Below are positions 43,852 through 53,441 of a stretch of 64,000 nucleotides of DNA, piece after piece. The stretch covers positions 189,086 to 253,085 of the forward strand of contig MSXO01000002.1 of the NCBI GenBank assembly GCA_002083615.1. The letters are read 5' to 3'. The notes under the pieces were generated by a model, which was not told the origin of the DNA, searched no databases, and saw nothing but the letters and a program-made list of their open reading frames with translations. Origin of the DNA: Proteobacteria bacterium ST_bin11 (GTDB lineage Bacteria; Pseudomonadota; Gammaproteobacteria; Methylococcales; Methylomonadaceae). Both the position numbers and the translations under genes were made by a program. Position 1 is the stretch's first letter. Each line of letters opens with the position of its first letter.

Positions 43852-44756
43852 AAGACTAAGTATGGCGAATAATAAACAAACAGCGAACAACTCAGTAGCA
43901 ATAGCCAGAGGAATACACGTCTAAAGCCCCATGGCAGTTTTCTGTCGCGGGTGTCGTCCGTATCCTGCGCGGCCAGTTGCAAGTGTCGCCAGCCTATTTT
44001 GCTTTGGCCTTTGCCGTAGGCGGCCAATAAGGCTTTGTGCGTCAAAATGTTGATCAAGCGCGGTATGCCTTGGGTATAAAACTGCAGCGCGTGGACGCTT
44101 AAAGGCGCTAACAAATCGGTATGGCTGTTGCCGGCAATTCGCAGCCGATGATCGACATATTCGCGAATTTGCTGCTTATTCAGCGGCTGCAAGCTGTAGC
44201 TGAAACTGATGCGCTGGCGTAGTTGCCGGATAGTTTTGTTTTGCAGCAGCTCATCCAGCTCGGGTTGACCGAATAGGACAATTTGCAGCAATTTTTGTTT
44301 CTCGGTTTCCAGATTAGTTAGCAGTCGCAGGCTTTCCAATGTTTCCAGCGGCATGGCCTGCGCTTCGTCGATAATTAATACCACTTTATTGCCTAGCTTG
44401 GCGGCCGTTAGCAGATAGTCGTTGATTTGAGTCAAGGTGCGACTTTGCAGTGCGTTATTGGCGTAGCGGATACCGAGTTCTTCCGCGACGGCCAGATGCA
44501 AGCCGGCAGCGCTCAAATGCGGATTCGGCAGATAAGCCGTGATAAACGGTGCCGGCAGTTCGTTCAGTAGCATCCTGCATAGCAAGGTCTTGCCGGTACC
44601 GACCGGTCCGGTAATTTTGATAAAACCCTCGCCGCTTTGCAACGCAATCATCAGGACATTCAACGCTTCGCGATGGGTAGGCAGATCGCAGAAAAACTCG
44701 GTATCCGGTGTCAGGTTGAAAGGCAGTTGGTTTAAGCCGAAATGTTGTAGATACAT
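43848..44756 (-). CDS. mshM: MSHA biogenesis ATPase MshM (ExeA-like)
   Basis: A 302-residue AAA ATPase of the ExeA/GspA type. Walker A is GPVGTGKT (about residues 49-56), Walker B is KVVLIIDEAQ, and the start MYLQHFGLNQLPFNLTPD is characteristic. A C-terminal membrane helix (about 278-296) ends the protein. It is thought to help secretin assembly with peptidoglycan. The mshN start overlaps its stop. Confidence 0.93.
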   Translation of the reverse strand: MYLQHFGLNQLPFNLTPDTEFFCDLPTHREALNVLMIALQSGEGFIKITGPVGTGKTLLCRMLLNELPAPFITAYLPNPHLSAAGLHLAVAEELGIRYANNALQSRTLTQINDYLLTAAKLGNKVVLIIDEAQAMPLETLESLRLLTNLETEKQKLLQIVLFGQPELDELLQNKTIRQLRQRISFSYSLQPLNKQQIREYVDHRLRIAGNSHTDLLAPLSVHALQFYTQGIPRLINILTHKALLAAYGKGQSKIGWRHLQLAAQDTDDTRDRKLPWGFRRVFLWLLLLSCSLFVYYSPYLVL

Positions 44757-44793
44757 TGTCAGATCGGTCGAATGAATTTGTCCTTAAAAGAGT

Positions 44794-46503
44794 TCATTTC
44801 CACAACTGTTTGCGTTCAAGTTGTTGCATGCGTTCTCGGCTATCCTCTATGGGCGCGTTCCAGTCTTGGCCGTTGCTGATAATGGTCGGCTTTAACAGGA
44901 TCACCAGTTCCGATTTTAGGCCGGTGCCTTGGTTTTCACGGAATGCGTTACCTAAATACGGGATACGCGACAGTAACGAAACCCCTTGTTTGTTTTCTTC
45001 GCGGTTTTCCTGCATCAAACCGCCGATCACGATGATTTGGCCGTTTTCGGCATGGACGATACTGTCCGATTCCCGCACGGTATTTCTAGCCATGGGCAGA
45101 CTGTTGTCGTCGCCGTTGATGGAAAACTTTTTGTCGTCTTGTCTGCCCCGGGTGATGGAAGGATGAATATGCAAGGTAATGTTGTTGTTATCGCTGATCT
45201 GCGGCGTTACATCCAGCGCGATACCGGAAAAAAATGGCGTCCAGGTAATGTCTTGCGTCACAGTATTGGTGGCAGCAGATAAGCTGTTATTCGAGGCGAT
45301 GTCGGTAATGAAGTATTCGTCCTCGCCGACCTTGATCACGGCTTTTTGATTATTTAAGGTGGAGATGCGCGGACTGGACAGAATATTGGTTTTACCTTGG
45401 CCTTCCATGAGTTCGATAAAGGCGTAGAAATCGCCGGAGCGGATCCCAAGGGTAAATACTTCGGTGGTGCCGGCGACTATGGAAGGTAGCGGGTTGCTGG
45501 CGGTCAGAAAAGCCCGGCTGCCTTCCCGCACGATATTGGCCCAGTTGACGCCGTCCTGATGTTTGTCGTCGAGGATAATTTCCAGGATTTTGGCTTCGAT
45601 CACTACTTGCCGGCCTATCTGGCCTTGTGTGCTGGCAACTAGCTTTTCTACCTCGCGCATTTGGGTCGGATTGGCCCGCACCACCACGATGCCGGTTTGC
45701 TTGTTTATCACGACTTTAGACCCGGTTTTCGGGTTGATCAGTTCATTGCTTTCGGCGTTCCCCGCTGCTGGCGTATCGACTTGAACTATGGCTGAGAGCG
45801 ACAATTGCAACTCTTCCCAAAAGTCGGTTTTGGATGAGGTAGTGATCCAACTACCGGAGGTGCTGTTGCTGTTACTGTTACTGTTACTGTTACCATTGGG
45901 ATTATTGTTGCCCAGATTGCTGGTGTCGATATTTTGGTTATTGGCATTGTTTCGTCGCGAGTTGTTGCTGATTTGTCCTGACGACACTCGGGTGTTGGAA
46001 CTGCCTTCGCGTAATAAATCGATGTGGTCGATTTTAAATATTTTGGTTTGCAGGGTGGCGGGATAGATGATGTAGCCAATATCGGTTTTGCTATAGTCGT
46101 AACCGTAGACTTTTTGCACGGCACTAAGGACTTGCGGGATGCTAACGTTTTTTAATTCCAAGGAAATCCGTCCGGTCACATCCGGATGGACCACCATGTT
46201 TTCCTGGCTATCCACCACCAGACTCATAAAAAATTCGCGGGCGTCGACCTCGTGTACCGACACATTGAAAGTCATCGGTCGCGCGGACCAGGAATCGCCG
46301 AGCAGGGTTTGATTGAAATCCGGGATTAAGGCGTCTGTCACCGCAGCGGGCGGAGTGGGTGAGGTCGGAGTGGTGGGGGATACGGGAGTCGGGAAGGTTT
46401 TATCCACGTTGGCGGTCTTGATAGCGGCGGTTTCGCTGCAAGCTGATACCAATAACGTTAAGCTGGCGGTAACAATTACAAAAGTATTGAGCATTGGGTT
46501 CAT
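44794..46503 (-). CDS. mshL: MSHA outer-membrane secretin MshL
   Basis: A 569-residue secretin. The lipoprotein signal ends at Cys22 (LLVSAC). A periplasmic STN/N0-like domain follows near 95-165. A low-complexity Asn/Ser linker (about 205-225, NSNSNSNSNSTSG) separates it from the N-domain and the secretin domain (about 255-560, with VEKLVASTQGQIGRQVVIEAK and VIVIGGLMQEN). It forms the pore for the MSHA pilus. The linker is encoded by a hexanucleotide tandem repeat. The start overlaps mshK. Confidence 0.95.
   Translation of the reverse strand: MNPMLNTFVIVTASLTLLVSACSETAAIKTANVDKTFPTPVSPTTPTSPTPPAAVTDALIPDFNQTLLGDSWSARPMTFNVSVHEVDAREFFMSLVVDSQENMVVHPDVTGRISLELKNVSIPQVLSAVQKVYGYDYSKTDIGYIIYPATLQTKIFKIDHIDLLREGSSNTRVSSGQISNNSRRNNANNQNIDTSNLGNNNPNGNSNSNSNSNSTSGSWITTSSKTDFWEELQLSLSAIVQVDTPAAGNAESNELINPKTGSKVVINKQTGIVVVRANPTQMREVEKLVASTQGQIGRQVVIEAKILEIILDDKHQDGVNWANIVREGSRAFLTASNPLPSIVAGTTEVFTLGIRSGDFYAFIELMEGQGKTNILSSPRISTLNNQKAVIKVGEDEYFITDIASNNSLSAATNTVTQDITWTPFFSGIALDVTPQISDNNNITLHIHPSITRGRQDDKKFSINGDDNSLPMARNTVRESDSIVHAENGQIIVIGGLMQENREENKQGVSLLSRIPYLGNAFRENQGTGLKSELVILLKPTIISNGQDWNAPIEDSRERMQQLERKQLWK
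45864..45893 (-). repeat. Hexanucleotide tandem repeat in mshL
   Basis: About five units of a six-base repeat (plus-strand GTTACT/GTTGCT) encode the Asn-Ser run of the MshL linker. As the unit is six bases, changes in copy number would keep the frame and only change linker length. Confidence 0.85.
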
Positions 46504-46829
46504 TTCACCGGTTTTTTAACGGAAGGGACCAAATAAAGTTTTTTGTTGACACCATTTTGTCTGATCAAGACGAAGCTGGGCTTGATTTGCACCACTCGAC
46601 TGCCATCTGCCAAGGTTTGGCCGTTGCCAATAGTGACACCATTGATCGTAGCGCGTCTGCGTGCAGGCGAAATCCAAATGGCGGTCAGGCTGGGAAGCGA
46701 CTCGGCGTTTGGCAAGGTTGTTGCCTGGTTCGTAGGCAGATTGCCGGGGAGCGTCGGGTCGCGCAATTCAGCCTGCGTGAGACTGGGCATGCTGAGCGCT
46801 GTAAAAACCAGTGCAAAATATTTAAACAC
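46500..46829 (-). CDS. mshK: MSHA biogenesis protein MshK
   Basis: A 109-residue periplasmic protein. A signal peptide (YFALVFTALSMPSLTQA) precedes AELRDPTLPG, the usual MshK/PilP-like start, and a small beta domain (LTAIWISPARRRATINGVTIGNGQ). It is a probable pilotin-like or linker partner of the secretin. It overlaps both mshJ and mshL. Confidence 0.88.
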   Translation of the reverse strand: MFKYFALVFTALSMPSLTQAELRDPTLPGNLPTNQATTLPNAESLPSLTAIWISPARRRATINGVTIGNGQTLADGSRVVQIKPSFVLIRQNGVNKKLYLVPSVKKPVK

Positions 46830-47466
46830 CTAGTAAATCCTGTTCAAAACTCAGGGTATATACCTGAATTTGGGTTTCGGCCAGCGGATAGTCTTTCACT
46901 TGATAGGCAATGCTGTCCCAATGGATACGCCAAGGCAAGGTTTCCAGTGCTTTCAAGTAATTTAAAGTACTAAAGTAATCACCTTGCAAAGTGATCAACA
47001 TTGCGTGCCGATAAACCCAGATCGGTTCATCGGCCTTATTGCCAAAACCACTGGCCGGTAAGGTTTCCAGTTTAATCAGTTTCAGATTGCCGTGTTGTTT
47101 CAGCAGATCGCGCAACGCGGAAGCCATTGATTGAGCAGGCACAAATTTCTTGCCGCCCTGGCTAAGCTGCGCTTTTAAGCTGCTCGCCGATTGCTGCAAC
47201 TGGCTTAACTGCTGGCGCGCATCGCTATTCACATCTTTACGGCCTAGATTTTCAAGTTGCTTGGCAATTTGCAGTTGGGCCTCAAGTTGCTTTTGTACGG
47301 TGCTAATTTCAGTAATAACTGACTGCTGTTGTTTGCTAAGCGGCTGATAAAACACCGAATCCCAAACGCCCCACAAGGATAGGATGAGGGCCCCAGTCAC
47401 CATTAGCTTCTCGCGGCGGCTAAGTCTGGCAAAACGTAGCTGAAACTGCTCAATGGTTGCCGACAT
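46822..47466 (-). CDS. mshJ: MSHA biogenesis protein MshJ (PilO-like)
   Basis: A 214-residue PilO-like inner-membrane protein. The start MSATIEQFQLRFARLSRREK precedes a membrane helix (about 24-40), a coiled coil (QLEAQLQIAKQLENLG) and a ferredoxin-like domain. The ATG at 47466 is chosen over the in-frame ATG at 47484, as the extra six residues add nothing conserved. It overlaps its upstream neighbour by 17 nt. Confidence 0.88.
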   Translation of the reverse strand: MSATIEQFQLRFARLSRREKLMVTGALILSLWGVWDSVFYQPLSKQQQSVITEISTVQKQLEAQLQIAKQLENLGRKDVNSDARQQLSQLQQSASSLKAQLSQGGKKFVPAQSMASALRDLLKQHGNLKLIKLETLPASGFGNKADEPIWVYRHAMLITLQGDYFSTLNYLKALETLPWRIHWDSIAYQVKDYPLAETQIQVYTLSFEQDLLGV

Positions 47467-48076
47467 GTCTGGCCTCCTTGTCATCCTTAAAGTTTGCGCT
47501 TACGCTAAATTCACTCAGTTCTGCGGCGGCGCTGGATTGCTGAATGGTCAGTTTTGCAAAATGCCGGGTTTTGAACGGTCCGGTGTTTTGTAGACGTTCT
47601 AGCAGCAAGGCAATTTGTTCCGGTTTATAGGTGCTGCCTTGTAAACGAATACTGTCGCTGGCGCTTTCTATGTTGATGCCGGTTATCCAGACATTGCTAT
47701 CGGCTTGGGTCGCCAATGCCGACAGATACCTGGAAAATCCTTGGGTTTGATCGGAGTTATCGTCCGCCAAGAGTTCCAGCACGTGGGATAAACTTTGATA
47801 TGCAGTTTGGGATTGCTGAATTTCCCGATTCAGTAAACCATCCACTTGTTGGTTGGGATATTGGGTTTGCAAGGTTTGTAAGTCGGCTTGTGCTTGCGCT
47901 AGTCTGGATTGCAATTGTTGCAGCTCCGTTTGACTATCATGCAAACTGCGATTGGCGACGACGCTGGCGATCAACAGATAGGCACTGACCCCGATCACCG
48001 CCAGCACGTAGGGGTTGCGAAAGATAGCATTGCCTTGCTTGCCGCCGTTTTGATAAAGATTGATTTGTTGGATCAT
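47450..48076 (-). CDS. MSHA PilN-like protein (MshI2)
   Basis: A 208-residue PilN-like inner-membrane protein. The conserved start MIQQINLYQ precedes a membrane helix (about 22-40), a coiled coil and a PilN domain. The ATG at 48076 overlaps the mshI stop (ATGA). It forms the inner-membrane alignment complex with MshI and MshJ. Confidence 0.88.
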   Translation of the reverse strand: MIQQINLYQNGGKQGNAIFRNPYVLAVIGVSAYLLIASVVANRSLHDSQTELQQLQSRLAQAQADLQTLQTQYPNQQVDGLLNREIQQSQTAYQSLSHVLELLADDNSDQTQGFSRYLSALATQADSNVWITGINIESASDSIRLQGSTYKPEQIALLLERLQNTGPFKTRHFAKLTIQQSSAAAELSEFSVSANFKDDKEARHVGNH

Positions 48077-49038
48077 TGGCCGCCTTCCAATGCTCTGCGC
48101 AAGCTGGCACCTATCACCGGTGCGCAACTGTTTTGGGTGGCGTCGCTCAATAAAATGTCGCTATCGACGATTGCGGACAAGTCCATGGCCCGAGCGGTGA
48201 TCCCATGGCTCATGGTCAGGAAGTTAATGATGTTTTGCGTGTTGATTGGCGTCAGTACTACCGCCAAACTGGTGATCGGCGGAATGTCGAAAAAATTTTC
48301 GACATAATCGAAAGAACGCTGGATTTCCAGGGCTAGGCTGTCTTGCTCGAGAAAGTCAGTTTCTAGACCGCTACGAATGGTGTTGTCGGCAAGTTGTTGA
48401 TACCCGCTGCCGATTTTTCGGGAGAGATACAGTTCGCCGTTTTTTTGAATAATCACTCGGCCATTGTCTTTTTCTAAGTGCAATAGGGCGATGCCTTGCT
48501 GATTTTCCGGGAGTAAGGTTGCCAGGTTGCGTAAAGCGGTTTCTTGAATATCTATGACTTTGACGTGTAAACCGGCTTGGCGGCACCGCTCGCTGAACGC
48601 CGAAACGACCTCACTGGTGCACGCCACTGCTTCCATCATTTGCGGGGTGTTGGGCCGATTGGATTGAGGTAATCGGTAATAATCGATAGTGGCTTGATCA
48701 ACGGAATAATCGAGTAAATCTGCAATCCGCCAGCCGACCGCTTGTTTGAGTTCTTCGGGGTTAACCGCCGGAGCTTCGATGCTAATCGAGCGGTAATGTT
48801 CAGGTGCCAGCAAGATGTGGCAATCGTATTCTTCTAGATTGTGATTTTTAACCAGTGAGCCCAGTTGCGTGACTAATTGCGCTTCGTTGGCCGGGACGAA
48901 TTCGGCGTGTAACAAACGCGGTCGTTCATGTTCGGCGTAACGGGTAATGGCGATGGTGAAGCCGCTTGCGACGAAGCTGATTGCCACGATGCCGGGCGAG
49001 TTGCTGGGTTTTCGCAGTAATTTTTGCAGTAATCGCAC
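48073..49038 (-). CDS. mshI: MSHA biogenesis protein MshI (PilM-like)
   Basis: A 321-residue actin-fold PilM-like cytoplasmic protein starting the MSHA transcript. Features include GIVAISFVASGFTIAITRYA at the N-terminus, the VKVIDIQETALRNLATLL segment, and SLALEIQRSFDYVENFF near 235. It binds the N-terminus of the PilN-like partner. Upstream lies the 253-bp region that should hold the operon promoter. TATACT is at 49140-49135 on the minus strand, but no convincing -35 is seen. Confidence 0.9.
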   Translation of the reverse strand: MRLLQKLLRKPSNSPGIVAISFVASGFTIAITRYAEHERPRLLHAEFVPANEAQLVTQLGSLVKNHNLEEYDCHILLAPEHYRSISIEAPAVNPEELKQAVGWRIADLLDYSVDQATIDYYRLPQSNRPNTPQMMEAVACTSEVVSAFSERCRQAGLHVKVIDIQETALRNLATLLPENQQGIALLHLEKDNGRVIIQKNGELYLSRKIGSGYQQLADNTIRSGLETDFLEQDSLALEIQRSFDYVENFFDIPPITSLAVVLTPINTQNIINFLTMSHGITARAMDLSAIVDSDILLSDATQNSCAPVIGASLRRALEGGQ

Positions 49039-49291
49039 TATGAGCGGTTTCCGTTAGAAAATGCTGATTGGTTTTCAACAAAAGCGGCTTAGACGCAATG
49101 CCTAAACACTTTATTCAGGTTTTGAACGGTTTAGAGTATAGCGTGAATCTTTTACCTGAGGTGTATACGAAATGGAGCAATGTGGATTTAGCGGGTTTTT
49201 GATGCGTTCCGGGGCTCAAGCCCCAAGGTCTGTAGCGCCTGTCTGACTCCGTGTTGAATCGTTTGCATGACTAGCCCAAGCTTTGCAGCTG

Positions 49292-50665
49292 TCAGTTTAG
49301 GCCCTGTTGGTATAGCCACGGTTTGAGATAGATCAACACCAGCCCCATTGCGCCGCTGCAGGCAATGACGGGAATAACGCCGGCTTTGTAGCGAAACAAA
49401 GCCAGCAGGGCAGTCACACTTATCAGTACTGCAAAACCGTCCCAGGCGTCGGCAAAGCCTTTGGGCCAGAACACGTGATAAGCAAAAAATGCCGCCAGAT
49501 TAAGAATCACGCCTACCACCGCTGCGGTAATGCTGGTCAATGGCGCCGTGAATTTCAAATTATTGTGCGTCGACTCCACCAGTGGTCCGCCGGCCAAAAT
49601 CAATAGAAAGCTGGGCAGGAAAGTGAAATAAGTCACCACTGTCGCTGCCACTGCGCCAGCCAGAAACAGATGTTCGTTGCCGAATAGCGCCTGACTCCAG
49701 CCAGCTACGAAGCCGACGAAGGTGACGACCATGATCAGCGGGCCGGGTGTGGTTTCGCCCAAGGCCAGACCATCAATCATTTGCGTTGGCGTTAGCCAGT
49801 GGTAGTGATCGACCGTGCCTTGGTAGACATAAGGCAATACCGCATAGGCGCCACCGAAGGTGAGCAGGGCAGCTTTGCTAAAAAACCAGCCCATCTGCGT
49901 TAATGCAGCGTCCCAGCCGTATTGGGTGCAGAGCCAACCGAGCGTACCGCTCCATAATGCCAGGCCGATGATACTCAGCTTGACTAGCTTTCCAGGGTTG
50001 AAGCGGGCATGTTCCGGGGTGGGTGTGTCATCATCTATCAACGCCGGGCCGAAATGTTTGGCGGATTTGCCGTGCCCGCCGCCCAAATTGAAATAGTTGG
50101 GCGCTAGCTTGCCGCCAATCGCCCCCAGTAAACCGGCGACCAATACGATGAGAGGAAACGGGACGCGCAAAGCGAAAATAGCCAGAAACGCCAAAGCCGC
50201 GATTGCCCATAGCCAGGCATTATTCAAGGCCCGGGCACCGATCCGATACGCGGCAAATACAACAATCGCCGTCACGGCGGGTTTGATGCCATACAGCGCG
50301 CCGGCTACCGCCGGTAAATGCCCGTAAGCCATATAAATCCAACTCAAACCGATCAAAATGACTAATGAGGGCAAGACAAACAAACCGCCGGCGATAACAC
50401 CGCCCCAACTGCTATGCATCAACCAGCCGATATAAGTGGCCAGTTGCTGCGCTTCCGGGCCGGGTAGCAGCATGCAGTAATTTAAGGCATGCAGGTAACG
50501 GCGCTCGGATATCCAACGCTTATTTTCCACCAGGTCCTGATGCATGAGGGCAATCTGCCCGGCAGGACCGCCAAAACTGATGAAGCCCAACTTCAACCAA
50601 TACCAAAACGCTTGTTTCAAGCTCACGGTTGGGGGTGGGGTGCTGCCTGCCTGCGTGTCGTTCAT
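49292..50665 (-). CDS. chrA: Chromate transporter ChrA
   Basis: A 457-residue long-chain CHR-family transporter of two homologous halves, each with about five to six helices. The N-terminal half has FISFGGPAGQIALMHQDLV and LLPGPEAQQLATYIGW. The C-terminal half has AALLTFGGAYAVLPYVYQG and LALGETTPGPLIMVVTFVGF. It exports chromate from the cytoplasm. The ATG at 50665 is preferred to the in-frame TTG at 50680, as neither has a strong ribosome site. No chrB regulator is adjacent. Confidence 0.95.
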   Translation of the reverse strand: MNDTQAGSTPPPTVSLKQAFWYWLKLGFISFGGPAGQIALMHQDLVENKRWISERRYLHALNYCMLLPGPEAQQLATYIGWLMHSSWGGVIAGGLFVLPSLVILIGLSWIYMAYGHLPAVAGALYGIKPAVTAIVVFAAYRIGARALNNAWLWAIAALAFLAIFALRVPFPLIVLVAGLLGAIGGKLAPNYFNLGGGHGKSAKHFGPALIDDDTPTPEHARFNPGKLVKLSIIGLALWSGTLGWLCTQYGWDAALTQMGWFFSKAALLTFGGAYAVLPYVYQGTVDHYHWLTPTQMIDGLALGETTPGPLIMVVTFVGFVAGWSQALFGNEHLFLAGAVAATVVTYFTFLPSFLLILAGGPLVESTHNNLKFTAPLTSITAAVVGVILNLAAFFAYHVFWPKGFADAWDGFAVLISVTALLALFRYKAGVIPVIACSGAMGLVLIYLKPWLYQQGLN

Positions 50666-51121
50666 GCGTCTGTTTGTCAAAGGGTTTGGAAATAGTTACC
50701 GACTTTCGCTATGGAAGCAATGCCGATTTCCAATGAAGTCGCGCGGTGGAGGGTTTTTCTATGCGGTTTGGCATTAATTATGCTCGAAAATATCTAAGAA
50801 TTGTTCGTCAACTAATTGACATTAAAAAGAAAAATATGTGAAAACCAGCGTTTTAAAACTCGCCATTGAGCAGTTATCGGGCTATTATTAATAGCATGTC
50901 CGGGGCTGTAATTGAGGCCTGGTTTGTTGCGACGAGTTAAAAATATCTTAAGCGATGGATGCTTATGATAAGGACCTGATTTGCTATAGCTGATTGTTAA
51001 TCCTGACGGTAATTTGGTTACTGTCGGCAAATAGCCTAGACCGAGCCGGTAGAGCAAGCTGCTGTTGAACAAACGCTTGAATATCTGGCTCATTACGCCA
51101 ACTTTGGAACAGGAGGAAATC
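50666..51121. other. Gap between chrA and an exported small protein
   Basis: This roughly 450-bp divergent region holds the upstream parts of chrA (minus) and of the small exported protein (plus, AGGAGG at 51111-51116). A short imperfect dyad (GACGGTAA and TTACTGTC, about 51004-51025) is present. I see no gene. A minus-strand frame covering most of it lacks codon-use or motif support. Confidence 0.45.
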
Positions 51122-51484
51122 ATGAGAGCCCATGATTTTTCGTTTCTAAAGCATTCCAAACTCATTTCTGTTGTCATCAGCGGCATGCTCACTATATGTG
51201 CGCTAAATGTCGTGGCCGACGAGCCGCCGCTCGACAGCTTCGATAGTCCCGCCGCATTAATTTTGACGCCATCCGATCAATCTCTGACAGCCGATGCGAC
51301 GACTAGCTCGAATCTGTTGTTAAGTGATTCGGCGCGAGGCACGGCAAATTTGCAAGCAAGCGAAAAGCGAAAAAGCCGACCAGTGAATCTGGGGTGCGGT
51401 GTGGATGTCAATCAATTCGCCAGTGAAGACAGTTCGCTGTCCGGACGCCTGGTTGGGGCATGTGATTTAAAGCTTCGCTACTGA
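51122..51484 (+). CDS. Small exported protein of unknown function
   Basis: A 120-residue protein with a signal peptide (KLISVVISGMLTICALNVVADE, cleavage near residue 34) and a polar mature part. Two cysteines near the end (LGCGVDVNQFA and VGACDLKLRY) may form a disulfide. The ATG at 51122 has a strong AGGAGG ribosome site, while the upstream extension to 51065 lacks one. Similar C-terminal endings occur in small periplasmic proteins of unknown role. No function assigned. Confidence 0.72.
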   Translation: MRAHDFSFLKHSKLISVVISGMLTICALNVVADEPPLDSFDSPAALILTPSDQSLTADATTSSNLLLSDSARGTANLQASEKRKSRPVNLGCGVDVNQFASEDSSLSGRLVGACDLKLRY

Positions 51485-51571
51485 GTTGGTTGTTGGGTTG
51501 GACTAGTCAGATCAGGGGCTCTGCTTTACACGGGGAGATCCGCCGCGTTTATGCCTGGAGTCATTGGAATC

Positions 51572-52171
51572 TTAGCCGACCAGATGTTGGATTTGCTGAC
51601 TGCTTATCGCGACGGAATTTAACTTGCGAATTTGTGGCTCGATGCCGTCGAAATTGCCGCGAAGTTCCATCAGGCGCAACTCGGCTTCAATATCTGCGAC
51701 CTCCAGCAGGTTTTTTAGCATGCGATCCTGCATGTCTCGCAAGCCGCGCTGCCGACCAAAGTAACCTTCCAGGCACTCGCCCACCAACATGAATGCCGCA
51801 GTAAACACCGTTAACACCGCAAATCCCAGCACCAACTTCGGGATACCCTGAGTTAGGGCCGCGATCAATGCCCCGGCGGATAAAGTGGCGACGGTGCTGC
51901 CGATAAGACGCAAGCGCACCGAGCCGCGCAGGCGCGTGCTCAGCAAATTATAAATACTTAGACACTCCTGTTTGACCAGGCCCTTGGTGCTCATGGCCAA
52001 ATCCACTAGCAACTGGGATTGCGACGTACTGTCTTGCCCCAGTAACTTGCCGGGCCTGAGGGTTTCCGTGTAACCGGGATGCTTCGCGCAAATTTGATCT
52101 AGGAGTTCCGGTCTTAATCTGCTCAGCAGATTCACCAGCGCCTGGATATCAAGAGCGATCGAGTCAAGCAT
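51572..52171 (-). CDS. Uncharacterised two-helix membrane protein
   Basis: A 199-residue protein. A helical cytoplasmic N-terminal part (1-85) precedes two adjacent membrane helices (about 88-108 and 113-133, LIGSTVATLSAGALIAALTQ then LVLGFAVLTVFTAAFMLVG) and a charged helical tail. The topology recalls SLATT-like or other small two-helix proteins, but I do not recognise the family. It lies alone, convergent with the exported protein. Confidence 0.68.
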   Translation of the reverse strand: MLDSIALDIQALVNLLSRLRPELLDQICAKHPGYTETLRPGKLLGQDSTSQSQLLVDLAMSTKGLVKQECLSIYNLLSTRLRGSVRLRLIGSTVATLSAGALIAALTQGIPKLVLGFAVLTVFTAAFMLVGECLEGYFGRQRGLRDMQDRMLKNLLEVADIEAELRLMELRGNFDGIEPQIRKLNSVAISSQQIQHLVG

Positions 52172-52580
52172 GTCTATCTCCGCCGGGGCGTGTGAATGGG
52201 CAACAGTTCAATAATAACCGGGCTTGGCTATTGAGGGCACTGATTTTTCGGCATTAGACAAGTTTAGGAGACTTGCAGGAAAAGCCAAAGACAGCAGCCT
52301 AGCCAGCAATCGGCTTGATGATGAATGATTAACTGGCCTAACACATGCTGATTAAGCCACGCTTTGTTCAATGTGTGTCGCAGCTAAAAAACGATTTCCC
52401 GATTCGCAAACTAGTTTAGATAAATGCCGCACGCAGGGGTAAAGATGCCACCCCGGCATACCTTCTGGGGGCGCAAGTGGAGCGCCAAATCATGATAAGT
52501 GCTTTCAAGCTTGTCTGCATGGCTGTGACCAACCGCTCTTTTATTTCGGCAAGTCTTTGGAAAGCTAGGGCTTTGAGTGC
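52172..52580. other. Gap upstream of the two-helix protein
   Basis: About 409 bp between two minus-strand genes. It should contain the promoter of the 51572-52171 gene and the end of the nitrilase transcript. I see no gene, no clear terminator and no strong promoter. A frame at 52411-52833 overlaps the nitrilase gene out of frame and is not real. Confidence 0.45.
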
Positions 52581-53441
52581 CTAACGGCACTCGAACTGCT
52601 TTGGCCAATCCCGGTAATTGAATACCTGGCCTTCCCGGCGGACAGTTTCTACTGCCGCTAAATCTAGCTCGGCGTAGACCCATTGCACCCGATTGTAGTC
52701 GCCAATTGTCAGGATACCGTTGTTTGGGAATCCTCTGTCGACCGGCGTATAAATTGCCGCTGCGCCGCAGTTGATGTCTACTGCTTCGGACCACTCGGCG
52801 TTTCCCACTAGCGACGCCTGCACCACATAGCACTGATTTTCTAAGGCGCGGGCCTGACAGCCGATGCGCACTCGGTAATAACCGGCTTCCGTGTCAGTGC
52901 AACTGGGCACCAGAATCAAAGTGGCGCCCCGTTCCGCTTGCTGGCGGGCGTAGTGCGGGAACTCGCTGTCATAGCAAATATTGATGGCGACTTTGCCGAA
53001 CACGGTATCGAACAGTTTAATGTCTAGGCCGCGTGAAATATGCCATTGCTCGTTTTCGAAACGAGTCATTGTCAGTTTTTCCTGAAAATCTACGTCCCCT
53101 TGCGGCGTGAAGAAATAGGCGTGATTGCGGAATTCGCCGCTGAGGTGTTTGACCGGAAAAGTCCCGGCTTGGATATAAACCCGGTATTCGGCAGACAGGG
53201 TTTGGAACAACCGTAAGTAATCGGCTAGCAAGGTTTGCAAGGCATCCAACTGGCCGTTTAATGAGGAATAAACGGCCTTCGGAAACAAAGAAGCGAGTTC
53301 CATGCAAGCATATTCCGGAAACAACAGAATGTCAGCGTTGTTGTCGGCCGCTTCTTTGACCCAGCGGCGGGTCTTGCTTTCAAAGTTTTCCCAGGTTTCC
53401 AGGAAGCTAATGTCGTATTGGGCACTGGCTATTTTAGGCAC
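52581..53441 (-). CDS. Carbon-nitrogen hydrolase (nitrilase superfamily)
   Basis: A 286-residue nitrilase-fold amidohydrolase with the catalytic triad Glu43 (FPEYACMEL), Lys122 (FQEKLTMTRFE) and Cys156 (INICYDSEFP). The exact substrate (amide, nitrile or N-carbamoyl) is unclear. The gene overlaps the upstream acetyltransferase gene by 8 nt. Fusions and pairs of GNAT with nitrilase domains occur widely, suggesting a shared pathway. Confidence 0.93.
   Translation of the reverse strand: MPKIASAQYDISFLETWENFESKTRRWVKEAADNNADILLFPEYACMELASLFPKAVYSSLNGQLDALQTLLADYLRLFQTLSAEYRVYIQAGTFPVKHLSGEFRNHAYFFTPQGDVDFQEKLTMTRFENEQWHISRGLDIKLFDTVFGKVAINICYDSEFPHYARQQAERGATLILVPSCTDTEAGYYRVRIGCQARALENQCYVVQASLVGNAEWSEAVDINCGAAAIYTPVDRGFPNNGILTIGDYNRVQWVYAELDLAAVETVRREGQVFNYRDWPKQFECR

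Noticed and set aside
49205..49235. GGGGCT-AGCCCC hairpin downstream of chrA as terminator
   Set aside because: The stem is short with a two-base loop, and no T-run follows in either direction.
50812..51192. 126-codon minus-strand frame upstream of the small exported protein
   Set aside because: It runs antisense through the signal-peptide coding region of the better supported plus-strand gene and has no recognisable domain.
52411..52833. 140-codon minus-strand frame overlapping the nitrilase gene
   Set aside because: It lies mostly inside the nitrilase gene in another frame and its sequence is arginine-rich noise.
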